64,000 nucleotides of DNA from Seonamhaeicola sp. ML3 (GTDB lineage Bacteria > Bacteroidota > Bacteroidia > Flavobacteriales > Flavobacteriaceae), in assembly GCF_023273855.1 (NCBI RefSeq), contig NZ_CP096884.1:930001-994000 (forward strand), given 5' to 3'. The notes beneath the pieces are model-generated. The model did no database searches, had not been told where the DNA came from, and saw only the letters and a list, made by a program, of their open reading frames with translations. This document shows positions 54,757-62,872 of the stretch, piece by piece. A program made the position numbers and the translations under genes. Positions within the stretch are counted from its first letter, which is position 1. The number at the start of each line of letters is the position of its first letter.

Positions 54757-55049
54757 AGGTATTCTTGTAAGACATCTATTAACGAATTTGCATCTACCTC
54801 ACCGCTTTGGCGCCATTTCATTTCACCGCCTTTATAAATAATTAACGTAGGAAGTGCTTTTACCCGAAGTGCCTCAGCGAGTTCTTCATTCTTATCGACA
54901 TCAATTTTAATCACTTTTGCTTTATCGCCCAATGCAGCTGCAACGTCTCTTAAAACAACGTGCATTGCAGTAGATTGGTCGTTCCAGTCTGTATAAAACT
55001 CCAATAACACTGGAATCTCAACATCTATAAGTTCCCCAAATTTAGACAT
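54753..55049 (-). CDS. thioredoxin-fold protein without the CxxC active site
   Basis: A 98-residue protein with the thioredoxin fold: VLLEFYTDWNDQSTAM replaces the usual WCGPC by WNDQS (Asn23 and Ser26), and the cis-Pro motif ALPTLIIYKGGE (Pro67) is retained. No cysteine is present at all, so it cannot be a disulfide reductase; a chaperone or protein-binding role is an inference. It is short and cytoplasmic. Upstream, TAGGTTTG at 55083-55090 with TTTG at 55113-55116 is a promoter candidate. Confidence 0.85.
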   Translation of the reverse strand: MSKFGELIDVEIPVLLEFYTDWNDQSTAMHVVLRDVAAALGDKAKVIKIDVDKNEELAEALRVKALPTLIIYKGGEMKWRQSGEVDANSLIDVLQEYL

Positions 55050-55082
55050 AGGCTTTAGTATTAATTGGTAAATGCCATATTA

Positions 55083-55116
55083 CAAACCTAAACATTTTTT
55101 TCGGCATAAAGTCAAA
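55083..55116 (-). promoter_or_regulatory. promoter of the thioredoxin-like gene
   Basis: TAGGTTTG (55083-55090) on the minus strand matches TAnnTTTG; TTTG (55113-55116) lies 22 bases upstream, slightly more than the usual spacing. The 146-bp gap (55050-55195) holds nothing else. Confidence 0.5.
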
Positions 55117-55195
55117 CCCTTAATTATCAGGGCCAAAACAAAAGTTATTCTCAAGTCTAATTTATTAAAAAAGGACGAAACAGCACAATTTAATT

Positions 55196-56431
55196 TTATA
55201 CTGCTTTAGGGCCTCTTTTAAGTTCTATAACCGTAATCTCTGGCCATATACCTACACGCCCTGGAAAGGCCAAATAGCCAAAACCTCGGTTTACGTTAAT
55301 GTATTGCCCCAATTCTTCGTAAATACCGGCCCAATGTTTGTAACGCCACTTTACAGGGCTCCATTTAAACCACCCCGGTATTTCTATCCCAAATTGCATA
55401 CCATGAGTATGGCCGCTTAACGTTAAATGATAGTGATACTTATCTTTAACCACCTCTTTTTCCCAATGGGATGGGTCATGGCTTAACAATATTTTAAAGT
55501 CTTCTTGATTTACTTTAGAAGAGGCTTTTTTCAAATCTCCTGCTTTTTTAAATCCGCCGGCTCCCCAATTTTCAACACCAACTAAAGCAATACGTTCTCC
55601 GTTTTTTTCGATAAATCTACTATCGTTGAGAAGCAAATCGAAACCTATTTCCTTTTGAACGGCCTTTAAATCTTCTAGATTTTGCCGCTTAGCTTCTTCA
55701 GATTCCCAACGTACATAATCCCCATAATCATGATTACCAAGTACAGAGTACAGACCATCTTTGGCTTTAAGTTTACCAAAAACATCAATGTAAGGTTGCA
55801 TTTCAGTCGCTTTGTTATTCACCATATCACCGGTAAAAAGAATAACGTCGCTTTTTTGTTCGTTTATCAAATCTATAGCGTAGCTTACCTTTTCTTTATC
55901 ATCAAAACTACCGGAGTGTACATCACTAATCTGGGTGAGTTTATAGCCATCGAAAGCTTCTGGTAAATCTTCAAAATGAAGCGTATACTTCAAGACTTTA
56001 AAATTGTATTTCCCTTTAATTACACCGTAAAGAATGGATGCAAAAGGGATAGCAGCTACACCAAGAGCCAGTTGGGAAATAAATTTTCGTCTGCCACTTA
56101 AAGTTACCGGAACTTCGGTGCTACTGGAAAACTTTTCGACAACAAAGACCAAACCTCGAATAAGGTCTTCTGCTAAAAGCGTTAATCCGATAATAATTTT
56201 TGGAACATAGAATAGAACACACAATATGAGTGCAAGTGAAAAACTAAATGGAATACCGTTAGACCTATCGAAGGTGAAAATCTGAAACAAAAAATTACCT
56301 AAAATCGCCAAGGACACAAAAACATAAATGTAGGTAACCAAATGGCTTTTAAAAATTGCCTTTAGGGATTGTAGCGTATAGAAATCCAAAAGCAATAAAA
56401 CTAGAATAAAAAACAGTAATCGAAGCAACAT
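55196..56431 (-). CDS. membrane-anchored metallophosphoesterase
   Basis: A 411-residue calcineurin-type phosphoesterase. Three hydrophobic helices at the N-terminus (about residues 1-95) are followed by a Tat-like RRKFISQLALGVAA at 114-127, then the catalytic domain: ISDVHSG (Asp170, His172), GDMVNN (Asp202), GNHDYG (Asn233, His234), LLSHDPSH and LSGHTHGMQFG. All metal ligands are present. The substrate (lipid, UDP-diacylglucosamine-like or nucleotide) cannot be read. Its promoter may be TATCTTTG at 56444-56451, 13 bp upstream. Confidence 0.9.
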   Translation of the reverse strand: MLLRLLFFILVLLLLDFYTLQSLKAIFKSHLVTYIYVFVSLAILGNFLFQIFTFDRSNGIPFSFSLALILCVLFYVPKIIIGLTLLAEDLIRGLVFVVEKFSSSTEVPVTLSGRRKFISQLALGVAAIPFASILYGVIKGKYNFKVLKYTLHFEDLPEAFDGYKLTQISDVHSGSFDDKEKVSYAIDLINEQKSDVILFTGDMVNNKATEMQPYIDVFGKLKAKDGLYSVLGNHDYGDYVRWESEEAKRQNLEDLKAVQKEIGFDLLLNDSRFIEKNGERIALVGVENWGAGGFKKAGDLKKASSKVNQEDFKILLSHDPSHWEKEVVKDKYHYHLTLSGHTHGMQFGIEIPGWFKWSPVKWRYKHWAGIYEELGQYINVNRGFGYLAFPGRVGIWPEITVIELKRGPKAV

Positions 56432-56443
56432 TTAATTTTTCAT

Positions 56444-56451
56444 CAAAGATA
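56444..56451 (-). promoter_or_regulatory. putative -7 element for the metallophosphoesterase gene
   Basis: TATCTTTG matches TAnnTTTG on the minus strand, 13 bp before the ATG; no good -33 partner was found. The 189-bp gap before polA holds this and the polA promoter element. Confidence 0.4.
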
Positions 56452-56590
56452 GCGGTAATATAAATTACAGTTAAAAAACGGTTATTTATTTAACGAATAG
56501 TTAAGATTTACAACTAAGACGAAAAAATTGAGTATGTATTACGAATTGCTTTCATTTAAATTCTTGTGAATTTTTAATAAAAAATTCATG

Positions 56591-56598
56591 TACATTTG
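56591..56598 (+). promoter_or_regulatory. putative -7 element for polA
   Basis: TACATTTG matches TAnnTTTG and ends 22 bp before the polA ATG; the nearest upstream TTG (56564-56566) is 24 bases away, so the -33 element is doubtful. Confidence 0.45.
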
Positions 56599-56620
56599 AT
56601 TTTCTATCAAATTGAATCCA

Positions 56621-59470
56621 ATGTCTGAACAAAAACGCCTTTTTTTAGTTGATGCTTACGCCCTTATTTTCCGTGGTTACTACGCTTTTATAAAGAACCC
56701 TAGAATAAACTCCAAAGGCACAGATACGTCAGCTATTTTGGGTTTTATGAACTCTCTATTGGATGTAATTAAACGTGAACGCCCAGACCATTTGGCCGTT
56801 TGTTTTGATAAAGGCGGTAGTGCTGACCGCGTTGAGATGTATGAAGCCTATAAAGCCAATAGAGACGAAACTCCCGAAGCCATAAAAATAGCGGTGCCAT
56901 ACATTCAAAGTATTTTAAAAGCTATGCACATCCCCATTATGGTAAAAGAGGGCTATGAGGCCGACGATGTTATTGGCACACTTTCTAAACAAGCCGAAAA
57001 AGAAGGCTATAAAACCTATATGGTAACTCCAGATAAAGACTTTGCCCAATTGGTATCTGAGAACATTTTTATGTACCGCCCCGTTTTTGGTGGTGGCTAT
57101 GAAACTTGGGGTATTCCTGAAGTTCAGAAAAAATTTGAAGTTGAAGACCCTTTACAGGTTATAGACTTTTTAGGTATGATGGGAGATTCGAGCGATAATA
57201 TCCCTGGTTTGCCTGGTGTTGGCGAAAAAACAGCTAAGAAATTCATCAACCAATTTGGTTCAATGGAAGGTCTTCTTGCTAATACAGATCAGCTTAAAGG
57301 TAAAATGAAAGAGAAAGTTGAGGCCAATGGCGAATTAGGTTTACTTTCAAAGAAGTTAGCGACCATTATGCTCGATGTACCTGTAACTTTCGATGCTAAA
57401 GATTTTGAACTAGACCATCCAGATATAGAACAGGTGAAAACGATTTTTCAGGATTTAGAGTTTAGGCGATTGACCGATAATTTCCTAAAAACTTTTGCCG
57501 AGAATAGTGAGCCTTTAGCGACTGAAAACCCTACATCTACAACCGAATCAAAAAGTCCTGCAAAGGCAAAATCATCAGCAGGAGCCGGTCAGTTTTCCTT
57601 ATTTGATACAGACGGCTCAATTGGAACAGATACTGAAACAAGTTCAGCATTTACAAGAAAAACAGCAGAAACCACATCACATTTTTATCAATATATAAAC
57701 ACCAGCGTAGCTAAAGCATTGTTCTTAAAAAAGTTGATGCAACAAAGTAGTGTTTGCTTCGATACGGAAACCACTGGAATAAATCCAATAACTGCCGAAT
57801 TGGTTGGGATTGCTTTTTCTTGGGAAGCTGGTAAGGGCTTTTATTTACCTTTTCCAGAAAACAAAGATGAGGCCCAAGAATTAATTGAAGAATTACGTCC
57901 ATTTTTTGAAAGCGAAGACATTGAAAAAATTGGTCAGAATTTAAAATACGATATCAAAGTTTTAGCAAAGTATCATGTAGAAGTAAGGGGTAAATTATTT
58001 GATACGATGTTGGCCCATTACCTCATAAATCCAGATATGCGCCACAACATGGATGTGCTGGCTGAAACCTATCTAAACTACACGCCAATTTCTATTGAAA
58101 CCCTAATTGGTAAGAAAGGAAAAAATCAACTTTCTATGCGCGATGTAGCCTTAGATAAACAAACAGAATATGCTGTTGAAGATGCCGATATCACTCTTCA
58201 ATTAAAGGAACATTTTCAAAACGAACTAGGCGAAGCCAATATCCAAAAACTGTTTGATGATATAGAACTACCTCTTTTAAGGGTTTTAGCCAATATGGAA
58301 CTAGAAGGCATTAATTTAGATAAGGCCTTTTTAAATTCCTTGTCTGAAGATTTAGATACCGATATTAAGGATTTAGAACAGAAAATATACGTAGCTGCAG
58401 GTGAAGAATTCAACATAGCTTCACCAAAGCAATTAGGGGTTATCCTCTTTGAAAAAATGAAGTTGGTTGATAAACCCAAAAAGACTAAAACAGGACAATA
58501 TTCCACCTCGGAAGATGTATTAAGCTATTTAGCTAAAGATCATGAAATCATCCAAAACATCTTAGATTTTAGAGGACTTTCAAAATTAAAAAGCACTTAT
58601 GTAGACGCTCTGCCAAATCAGGTTGAAACTAGTACAGGGCGAGTGCATACAGATTATATGCAAACCGTAGCTGCTACGGGACGTTTAAGCAGTAATAACC
58701 CCAACCTTCAAAATATACCCATTCGAACGGAACGTGGCCGACAAGTCAGAAAAGCGTTTATTCCAAGAAATGGAGATTATACACTTTTAGCTGCCGATTA
58801 CTCTCAGATAGAATTACGTGTTATTGCGGCTTTAAGCCAAGAGGAAACCATGATAGAAGCCTTTAAAAACGGGGAAGACATTCATGCTTCAACGGCTTCA
58901 AAAGTTTTTAATGTGCCTATTAATGAAGTTACCAGAGAACAACGTAGCAATGCCAAAACGGTTAACTTCGGGATTATTTATGGTGTCTCTGCATTTGGAT
59001 TAAGCAACCAGACCAACCTAAGCAGAAGTGAATCTAAAGACCTAATAGACACCTATTACACTACATACCCTAAACTTAGAAACTTTGTAAGTGAGCAAGT
59101 GGCCTTTGCACGCGATAATGGTTACGTACAAACTGTTCTAGGAAGACGTCGCTACCTAAAAGATATCAATTCAAGAAATGCCGTAGTTCGTGGTGCTGCT
59201 GAACGAAATGCTGTAAATGCTCCTATTCAAGGGAGTGCGGCAGATATTATAAAAATTGCCATGATTAATATTCACAACAAATTAAATGAAGGCAATTTTA
59301 ATACTAAAATGCTATTGCAAGTACATGATGAATTGGTATTCGACGTATATAAGCCCGAATTGGAAGCCATCAAATCTTTAGTTAAAACCGAAATGGAAAA
59401 TGCTTATAAACTAGAAGTACCTTTAGATGTGGATTTAGACATTGGTGATAACTGGTTGGAGGCGCACTAA
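56621..59470 (+). CDS. polA: DNA polymerase I
   Basis: A 949-residue replication and repair polymerase. I start at ATG 56621 because the earlier codon (56612) is TTG. All three activities are intact. The 5'-3' nuclease domain (about 1-290) has FLVDAYALIFRGYYAF and GDSSDNIPG. The 3'-5' proofreading domain (about 345-520) has the active-site DTETTG and the later Asp residues. The polymerase domain (about 560-949) has LLAADYSQIELR, RSNAKTVNFGIIYG and LQVHDELVFDV. A Ser/Lys/Thr-rich linker (about 295-340) joins the first two domains. Confidence 0.97.
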   Translation: MSEQKRLFLVDAYALIFRGYYAFIKNPRINSKGTDTSAILGFMNSLLDVIKRERPDHLAVCFDKGGSADRVEMYEAYKANRDETPEAIKIAVPYIQSILKAMHIPIMVKEGYEADDVIGTLSKQAEKEGYKTYMVTPDKDFAQLVSENIFMYRPVFGGGYETWGIPEVQKKFEVEDPLQVIDFLGMMGDSSDNIPGLPGVGEKTAKKFINQFGSMEGLLANTDQLKGKMKEKVEANGELGLLSKKLATIMLDVPVTFDAKDFELDHPDIEQVKTIFQDLEFRRLTDNFLKTFAENSEPLATENPTSTTESKSPAKAKSSAGAGQFSLFDTDGSIGTDTETSSAFTRKTAETTSHFYQYINTSVAKALFLKKLMQQSSVCFDTETTGINPITAELVGIAFSWEAGKGFYLPFPENKDEAQELIEELRPFFESEDIEKIGQNLKYDIKVLAKYHVEVRGKLFDTMLAHYLINPDMRHNMDVLAETYLNYTPISIETLIGKKGKNQLSMRDVALDKQTEYAVEDADITLQLKEHFQNELGEANIQKLFDDIELPLLRVLANMELEGINLDKAFLNSLSEDLDTDIKDLEQKIYVAAGEEFNIASPKQLGVILFEKMKLVDKPKKTKTGQYSTSEDVLSYLAKDHEIIQNILDFRGLSKLKSTYVDALPNQVETSTGRVHTDYMQTVAATGRLSSNNPNLQNIPIRTERGRQVRKAFIPRNGDYTLLAADYSQIELRVIAALSQEETMIEAFKNGEDIHASTASKVFNVPINEVTREQRSNAKTVNFGIIYGVSAFGLSNQTNLSRSESKDLIDTYYTTYPKLRNFVSEQVAFARDNGYVQTVLGRRRYLKDINSRNAVVRGAAERNAVNAPIQGSAADIIKIAMINIHNKLNEGNFNTKMLLQVHDELVFDVYKPELEAIKSLVKTEMENAYKLEVPLDVDLDIGDNWLEAH

Positions 59471-59502
59471 GAGTTGACCAGAACTCATATAACACCCCTA
59501 TA

Positions 59503-59518
59503 ATCCCCTCGAGGGGAT
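59503..59518. repeat. palindrome ATCCCCTCGAGGGGAT after polA
   Basis: The 16-bp palindrome ATCCCCTCGAGGGGAT is perfect. It lies 32 bp past the polA stop, in a 178-bp gap, and resembles the CTCCCC-type repeats near queG. It is not followed by a T-run, so it is not a clear terminator. Confidence 0.55.
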
Positions 59519-59648
59519 ATTGTGTTGGGTTGTCACCTTTAAGGCATATTCTCTAGCCCAATATAACCCTTGTCAATACCTCCCAAAAGTTAAAATTAGT
59601 AAGGCTTAAACCAAGCAAACGACCTCTTACAGGATAGAGATTGTTGCT

Positions 59649-60635
59649 ATGGGAGCTGTCAAAAAGATTTGTTGCATCTTAAGTTTTATGTATGCCATGC
59701 ATGCCGTGGGACAAACCTGCTGTTCTGGTGGTATTCCCCTTTCCAACAACATAGGTCTGCCTTTATCTGAAAAAGGCACTTTTCAATTCGGACTCAATTA
59801 CGATTTTAATAATCTAAACACTTTAAATGCTGGCTCCGAACGACTGAATGACGACACACGTCTAAGAACTACACATTCTGTACTTCTTAACAGTAGCTTT
59901 GCTCTTACAAATACTTTGTCTGTTGAAGGATTATTTACATGGGTAAATCAACGTCGTATCATTACAAGTCCTTTCGACGGAAGCAGAAATTTAGAAGCCT
60001 CTTCTGGCGTTGGTGATGCCATTCTGTTAGTTAAACATAATTTCCTGAACCTCATATCAAAAGATAGCGATTTAACCTTGGGATTGGGAACAAAGATGCC
60101 TTTAGGCTCATCTACCGAAGTAGACAGGAACGGTATTTTACTTATTAACGATTTACAACCCGGAAGTAATGCTTGGGATATCATCTATTGGTTATCTACT
60201 GCGAAACGCTTTAATTTCAGGCCTTCGTTAAACGTCTCTACAAGGTTTGTATACAGAAATACGGGTACTGATACAGAATACCTAGGAAACTCTACTTATA
60301 AATTCGGTAACGAATTTCAGGCTTTTTTAGGTTTTTCAGATCAATTTACGCTGCTAAAAACACTTGTATCTCCAAGTATAAACTTCAAGTATCGCAACAC
60401 AGTAAAAGATAGAATTGAAGGTAGACAGCTTGATAACACTGGTGGTAATTGGATTTTTTTAATCCCTAACATTTCCATAAACTTAACTCCTAATCTAACG
60501 CTATCAACCAAGGCCGAATTACCACTTTACAGTAATGTAGACGGTACACAATTAACACCTACTTATAGATTAACAACTGGCTTCCTGTATAAGCTATCTC
60601 CAAAAGAAAGTCCATTAAATTTTAATTCAAAATAA
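59649..60635 (+). CDS. outer-membrane beta-barrel protein, transporter-like
   Basis: A 328-residue protein with a signal peptide (MGAVKKICCILSFMYAMHAVGQ) followed by TCCSGGIPL and repeated amphipathic strands with aromatic girdle residues (for example TFQFGLNYDFN, LSTAKRFNFRPSLNVSTRFVY). This pattern and the closing strand YRLTTGFLYKL indicate an outer-membrane barrel of about 12 strands, similar in style to PF13557-type transporters. I do not recognise a characterised relative. It is the first of three genes with tight spacing; the next (DUF3179 protein) begins 2 bp after its stop. Confidence 0.72.
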   Translation: MGAVKKICCILSFMYAMHAVGQTCCSGGIPLSNNIGLPLSEKGTFQFGLNYDFNNLNTLNAGSERLNDDTRLRTTHSVLLNSSFALTNTLSVEGLFTWVNQRRIITSPFDGSRNLEASSGVGDAILLVKHNFLNLISKDSDLTLGLGTKMPLGSSTEVDRNGILLINDLQPGSNAWDIIYWLSTAKRFNFRPSLNVSTRFVYRNTGTDTEYLGNSTYKFGNEFQAFLGFSDQFTLLKTLVSPSINFKYRNTVKDRIEGRQLDNTGGNWIFLIPNISINLTPNLTLSTKAELPLYSNVDGTQLTPTYRLTTGFLYKLSPKESPLNFNSK

Positions 60636-60637
60636 AA

Positions 60638-61702
60638 ATGAAAAAGCATTTAATTTTCTTGTTTACCATTACCCTTTTATGGTCTTGTAGCAGTTCTGAA
60701 ACCATACCATTAGATAACCCGAACCCGTCACCACAAGCCTTGGAATGGCTAATCCCTATAAACGAAGTAAGAGATGGCGGCCCAGGGAAAGATGGGATTC
60801 CCTCAATCGATGACCCAAAATTTACCAACGCCAATAATGTCGATTTTTTGAACGATGATGACTTGGTTATTGGTATTTTCCAAAACGGTATTGCTAGAGC
60901 TTACCCACACGTGGTTATGGATTGGCACGAAGTTACCAACGATGAAATAAACGGGGCTTTTTTTACTTTAAATTATTGTCCGCTTACAGGCACAGCATTT
61001 GCTTGGGAAAGTGTATCGAAAAACGCAAGGACGACTTTTGGTGTTTCAGGACTCCTTTACAATGCTAACTTGATAATGTACGATAGAAACACAGACAGTA
61101 ATTGGTCGCAATTAGGATTAGAGTGTGTAAATGGCGAACTCATTGGAGACCAACCTAAACTGTATAATGTGATAGAAACGAATTGGGCTACTTGGAAAAC
61201 CCTATATCACGATTCTCAGGTTTTAAATACCAATACCGGTTTTTCAAGATCTTATGGTATTTCTCCTTATGGCGATTATGCTGTAAACAACGAACGCTTT
61301 ATTTTTAGGCCAGCCATAACAAACCCAGCCCTACCAAACAAACAAAGGGTCTATACTATTATTGATGATGACAAGGCAAAAGTTTATCAATTCTCTGACT
61401 TTGAAAACGGAAAAGTAATTCGCGATAATTTTAACGGCAATGATTATTTGATTGTTGGAAATAGCAATGTTATTAATGCCTTTAAATTAGATCCTAATAC
61501 TTCTAACCACAATTTTAGCTACAGCTTTAATAATTCTGAAGTTTTTTTTAGTGATGATAATGGTAATAGCTATTCTATTTTTGGGAATGTTGTAAGTAAT
61601 TCTAGAAATGGCATATCTTTTGAACCAGTAAAATCTGTAATGAGTTATTGGTTTGCTATCGCTGCATTTTACCCTAATCCAGAAATTTATGAGACTCCTT
61701 AA
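60638..61702 (+). CDS. DUF3179 domain lipoprotein
   Basis: A 354-residue lipoprotein (lipobox LLWSC, then SSSET). The rest is a DUF3179 domain: the early FTLNYCPLTGTAFAWE with its Cys is typical, followed by GVSGLLYNANLIMYDRNT and the final YWFAIAAFYPNPEIYET. The function of DUF3179 proteins is not known. It is encoded 2 bp after the barrel gene and 27 bp before the GH26 gene. Confidence 0.85.
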   Translation: MKKHLIFLFTITLLWSCSSSETIPLDNPNPSPQALEWLIPINEVRDGGPGKDGIPSIDDPKFTNANNVDFLNDDDLVIGIFQNGIARAYPHVVMDWHEVTNDEINGAFFTLNYCPLTGTAFAWESVSKNARTTFGVSGLLYNANLIMYDRNTDSNWSQLGLECVNGELIGDQPKLYNVIETNWATWKTLYHDSQVLNTNTGFSRSYGISPYGDYAVNNERFIFRPAITNPALPNKQRVYTIIDDDKAKVYQFSDFENGKVIRDNFNGNDYLIVGNSNVINAFKLDPNTSNHNFSYSFNNSEVFFSDDNGNSYSIFGNVVSNSRNGISFEPVKSVMSYWFAIAAFYPNPEIYETP

Positions 61703-61729
61703 AATAATGCTCTAATACCATAACAATTG

Positions 61730-62869
61730 ATGAAACACATTATCAAAATTCTGATACTAATTGTTTTTTTTTGTTTTAGTTGCCAAACTGATGACTTGGA
61801 TTTATTTGACCCCAATGCGGTTAGAGACCCTATAACTATAGATTCTCAAATTACCTTTGCAGACCCCAATTTGGTGCAAGAGGCAAAGGATTTACATGCC
61901 AGGTTGCAGCACATTACACAAAAAGGAATTGCCTTTGGCCAACAAGAGGCTATTTTTGGTGGTTTGGACTTTTATGAATACAATTCACTCGAAAGCGATT
62001 TTAGTTTAGCAGCAGGAGATTACCCGGCCATTATTGGCTTCGATTTAGAGGGTTGGGAGCGCTGGGACACTTCAATCCCAATTGAGCGTTTTTTGTCTCG
62101 ATGGGAAAGCGCTATAAAGAACGCCCATAATAATGGCAGTATAATTACGATAAGTTGGCATGCCTCGAATCCATTATCAGGGGGCGATGCCTTTGACAGG
62201 ACAAAAGTTGTAGGTGAAATGCTAGAAGGCGGATCCGTAAGGAGTAGGTTTCTACGCTACTTAGAAGATATTGCTTTCTTTCTTAACGAGTTAAAAGACG
62301 AGAATGGTCGCCCTATACCCGTTCTCTTTCGCCCATGGCATGAAATGAACGGGGATTTCTTCTATTGGGGCGAAGGTCTTAGAACAAACGAAGAGTTTAA
62401 ACAGCTCTACAGGGATACCGTAACTATATTGAGTGAAACGTATAATGTACATAATGCTCTATATGTTTATTCGCCCAACATTGTAACCAACGCGGCTGAG
62501 TACATGAAGAATTACCCAGGTGACGATTATGTAGATATGCTCGGTATAGACCTCTATGACTTTAGAAATGGTAATTTTCTCAATGATGCTATTCGGAATT
62601 TAGATATCGTTGAAAATATAGCTCGTGAAAAAAATATGCTCTTTGCACTTACCGAAACTGGGATAGAGAATGTACCACAGAGCAACTGGTGGACCGATAA
62701 TCTATATAGAGCTATAAGAAGTAGTTCAATAACTTATGTTATGATTTGGAGGAATGCCAGAAAAGACCACTTTTTCGGACCTTATGAAGGGCATCCTTCC
62801 GAAGAGGATTTTAGAACCTTTGTATCCAAAGACGTTATCCTATTAAACAGTGATATACAAACGGAATAA
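61730..62869 (+). CDS. glycoside hydrolase family 26 lipoprotein (beta-mannanase-like)
   Basis: A 379-residue lipoprotein counted from the ATG at 61730; the TTG one codon earlier is rejected. The lipobox is CFSC with Cys18. The GH26 domain has its catalytic acid/base Glu205 in RPWHEMNGDFFYWG and the nucleophile Glu309 in LFALTETGIEN, both in the expected strands 4 and 7 of the barrel. It would cleave beta-1,4-mannan or a related beta-glycan at the cell surface. No SusC/SusD genes accompany it. It is convergent with the next gene, 3 bp apart. Confidence 0.9.
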   Translation: MKHIIKILILIVFFCFSCQTDDLDLFDPNAVRDPITIDSQITFADPNLVQEAKDLHARLQHITQKGIAFGQQEAIFGGLDFYEYNSLESDFSLAAGDYPAIIGFDLEGWERWDTSIPIERFLSRWESAIKNAHNNGSIITISWHASNPLSGGDAFDRTKVVGEMLEGGSVRSRFLRYLEDIAFFLNELKDENGRPIPVLFRPWHEMNGDFFYWGEGLRTNEEFKQLYRDTVTILSETYNVHNALYVYSPNIVTNAAEYMKNYPGDDYVDMLGIDLYDFRNGNFLNDAIRNLDIVENIAREKNMLFALTETGIENVPQSNWWTDNLYRAIRSSSITYVMIWRNARKDHFFGPYEGHPSEEDFRTFVSKDVILLNSDIQTE

Positions 62870-62872
62870 TGC

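Noticed and set aside
59503-59518. The palindrome after polA as a transcription terminator.
   Set aside because: No T-run follows it on the + strand, and the same kind of palindrome occurs inside queG; it is listed as a repeat.
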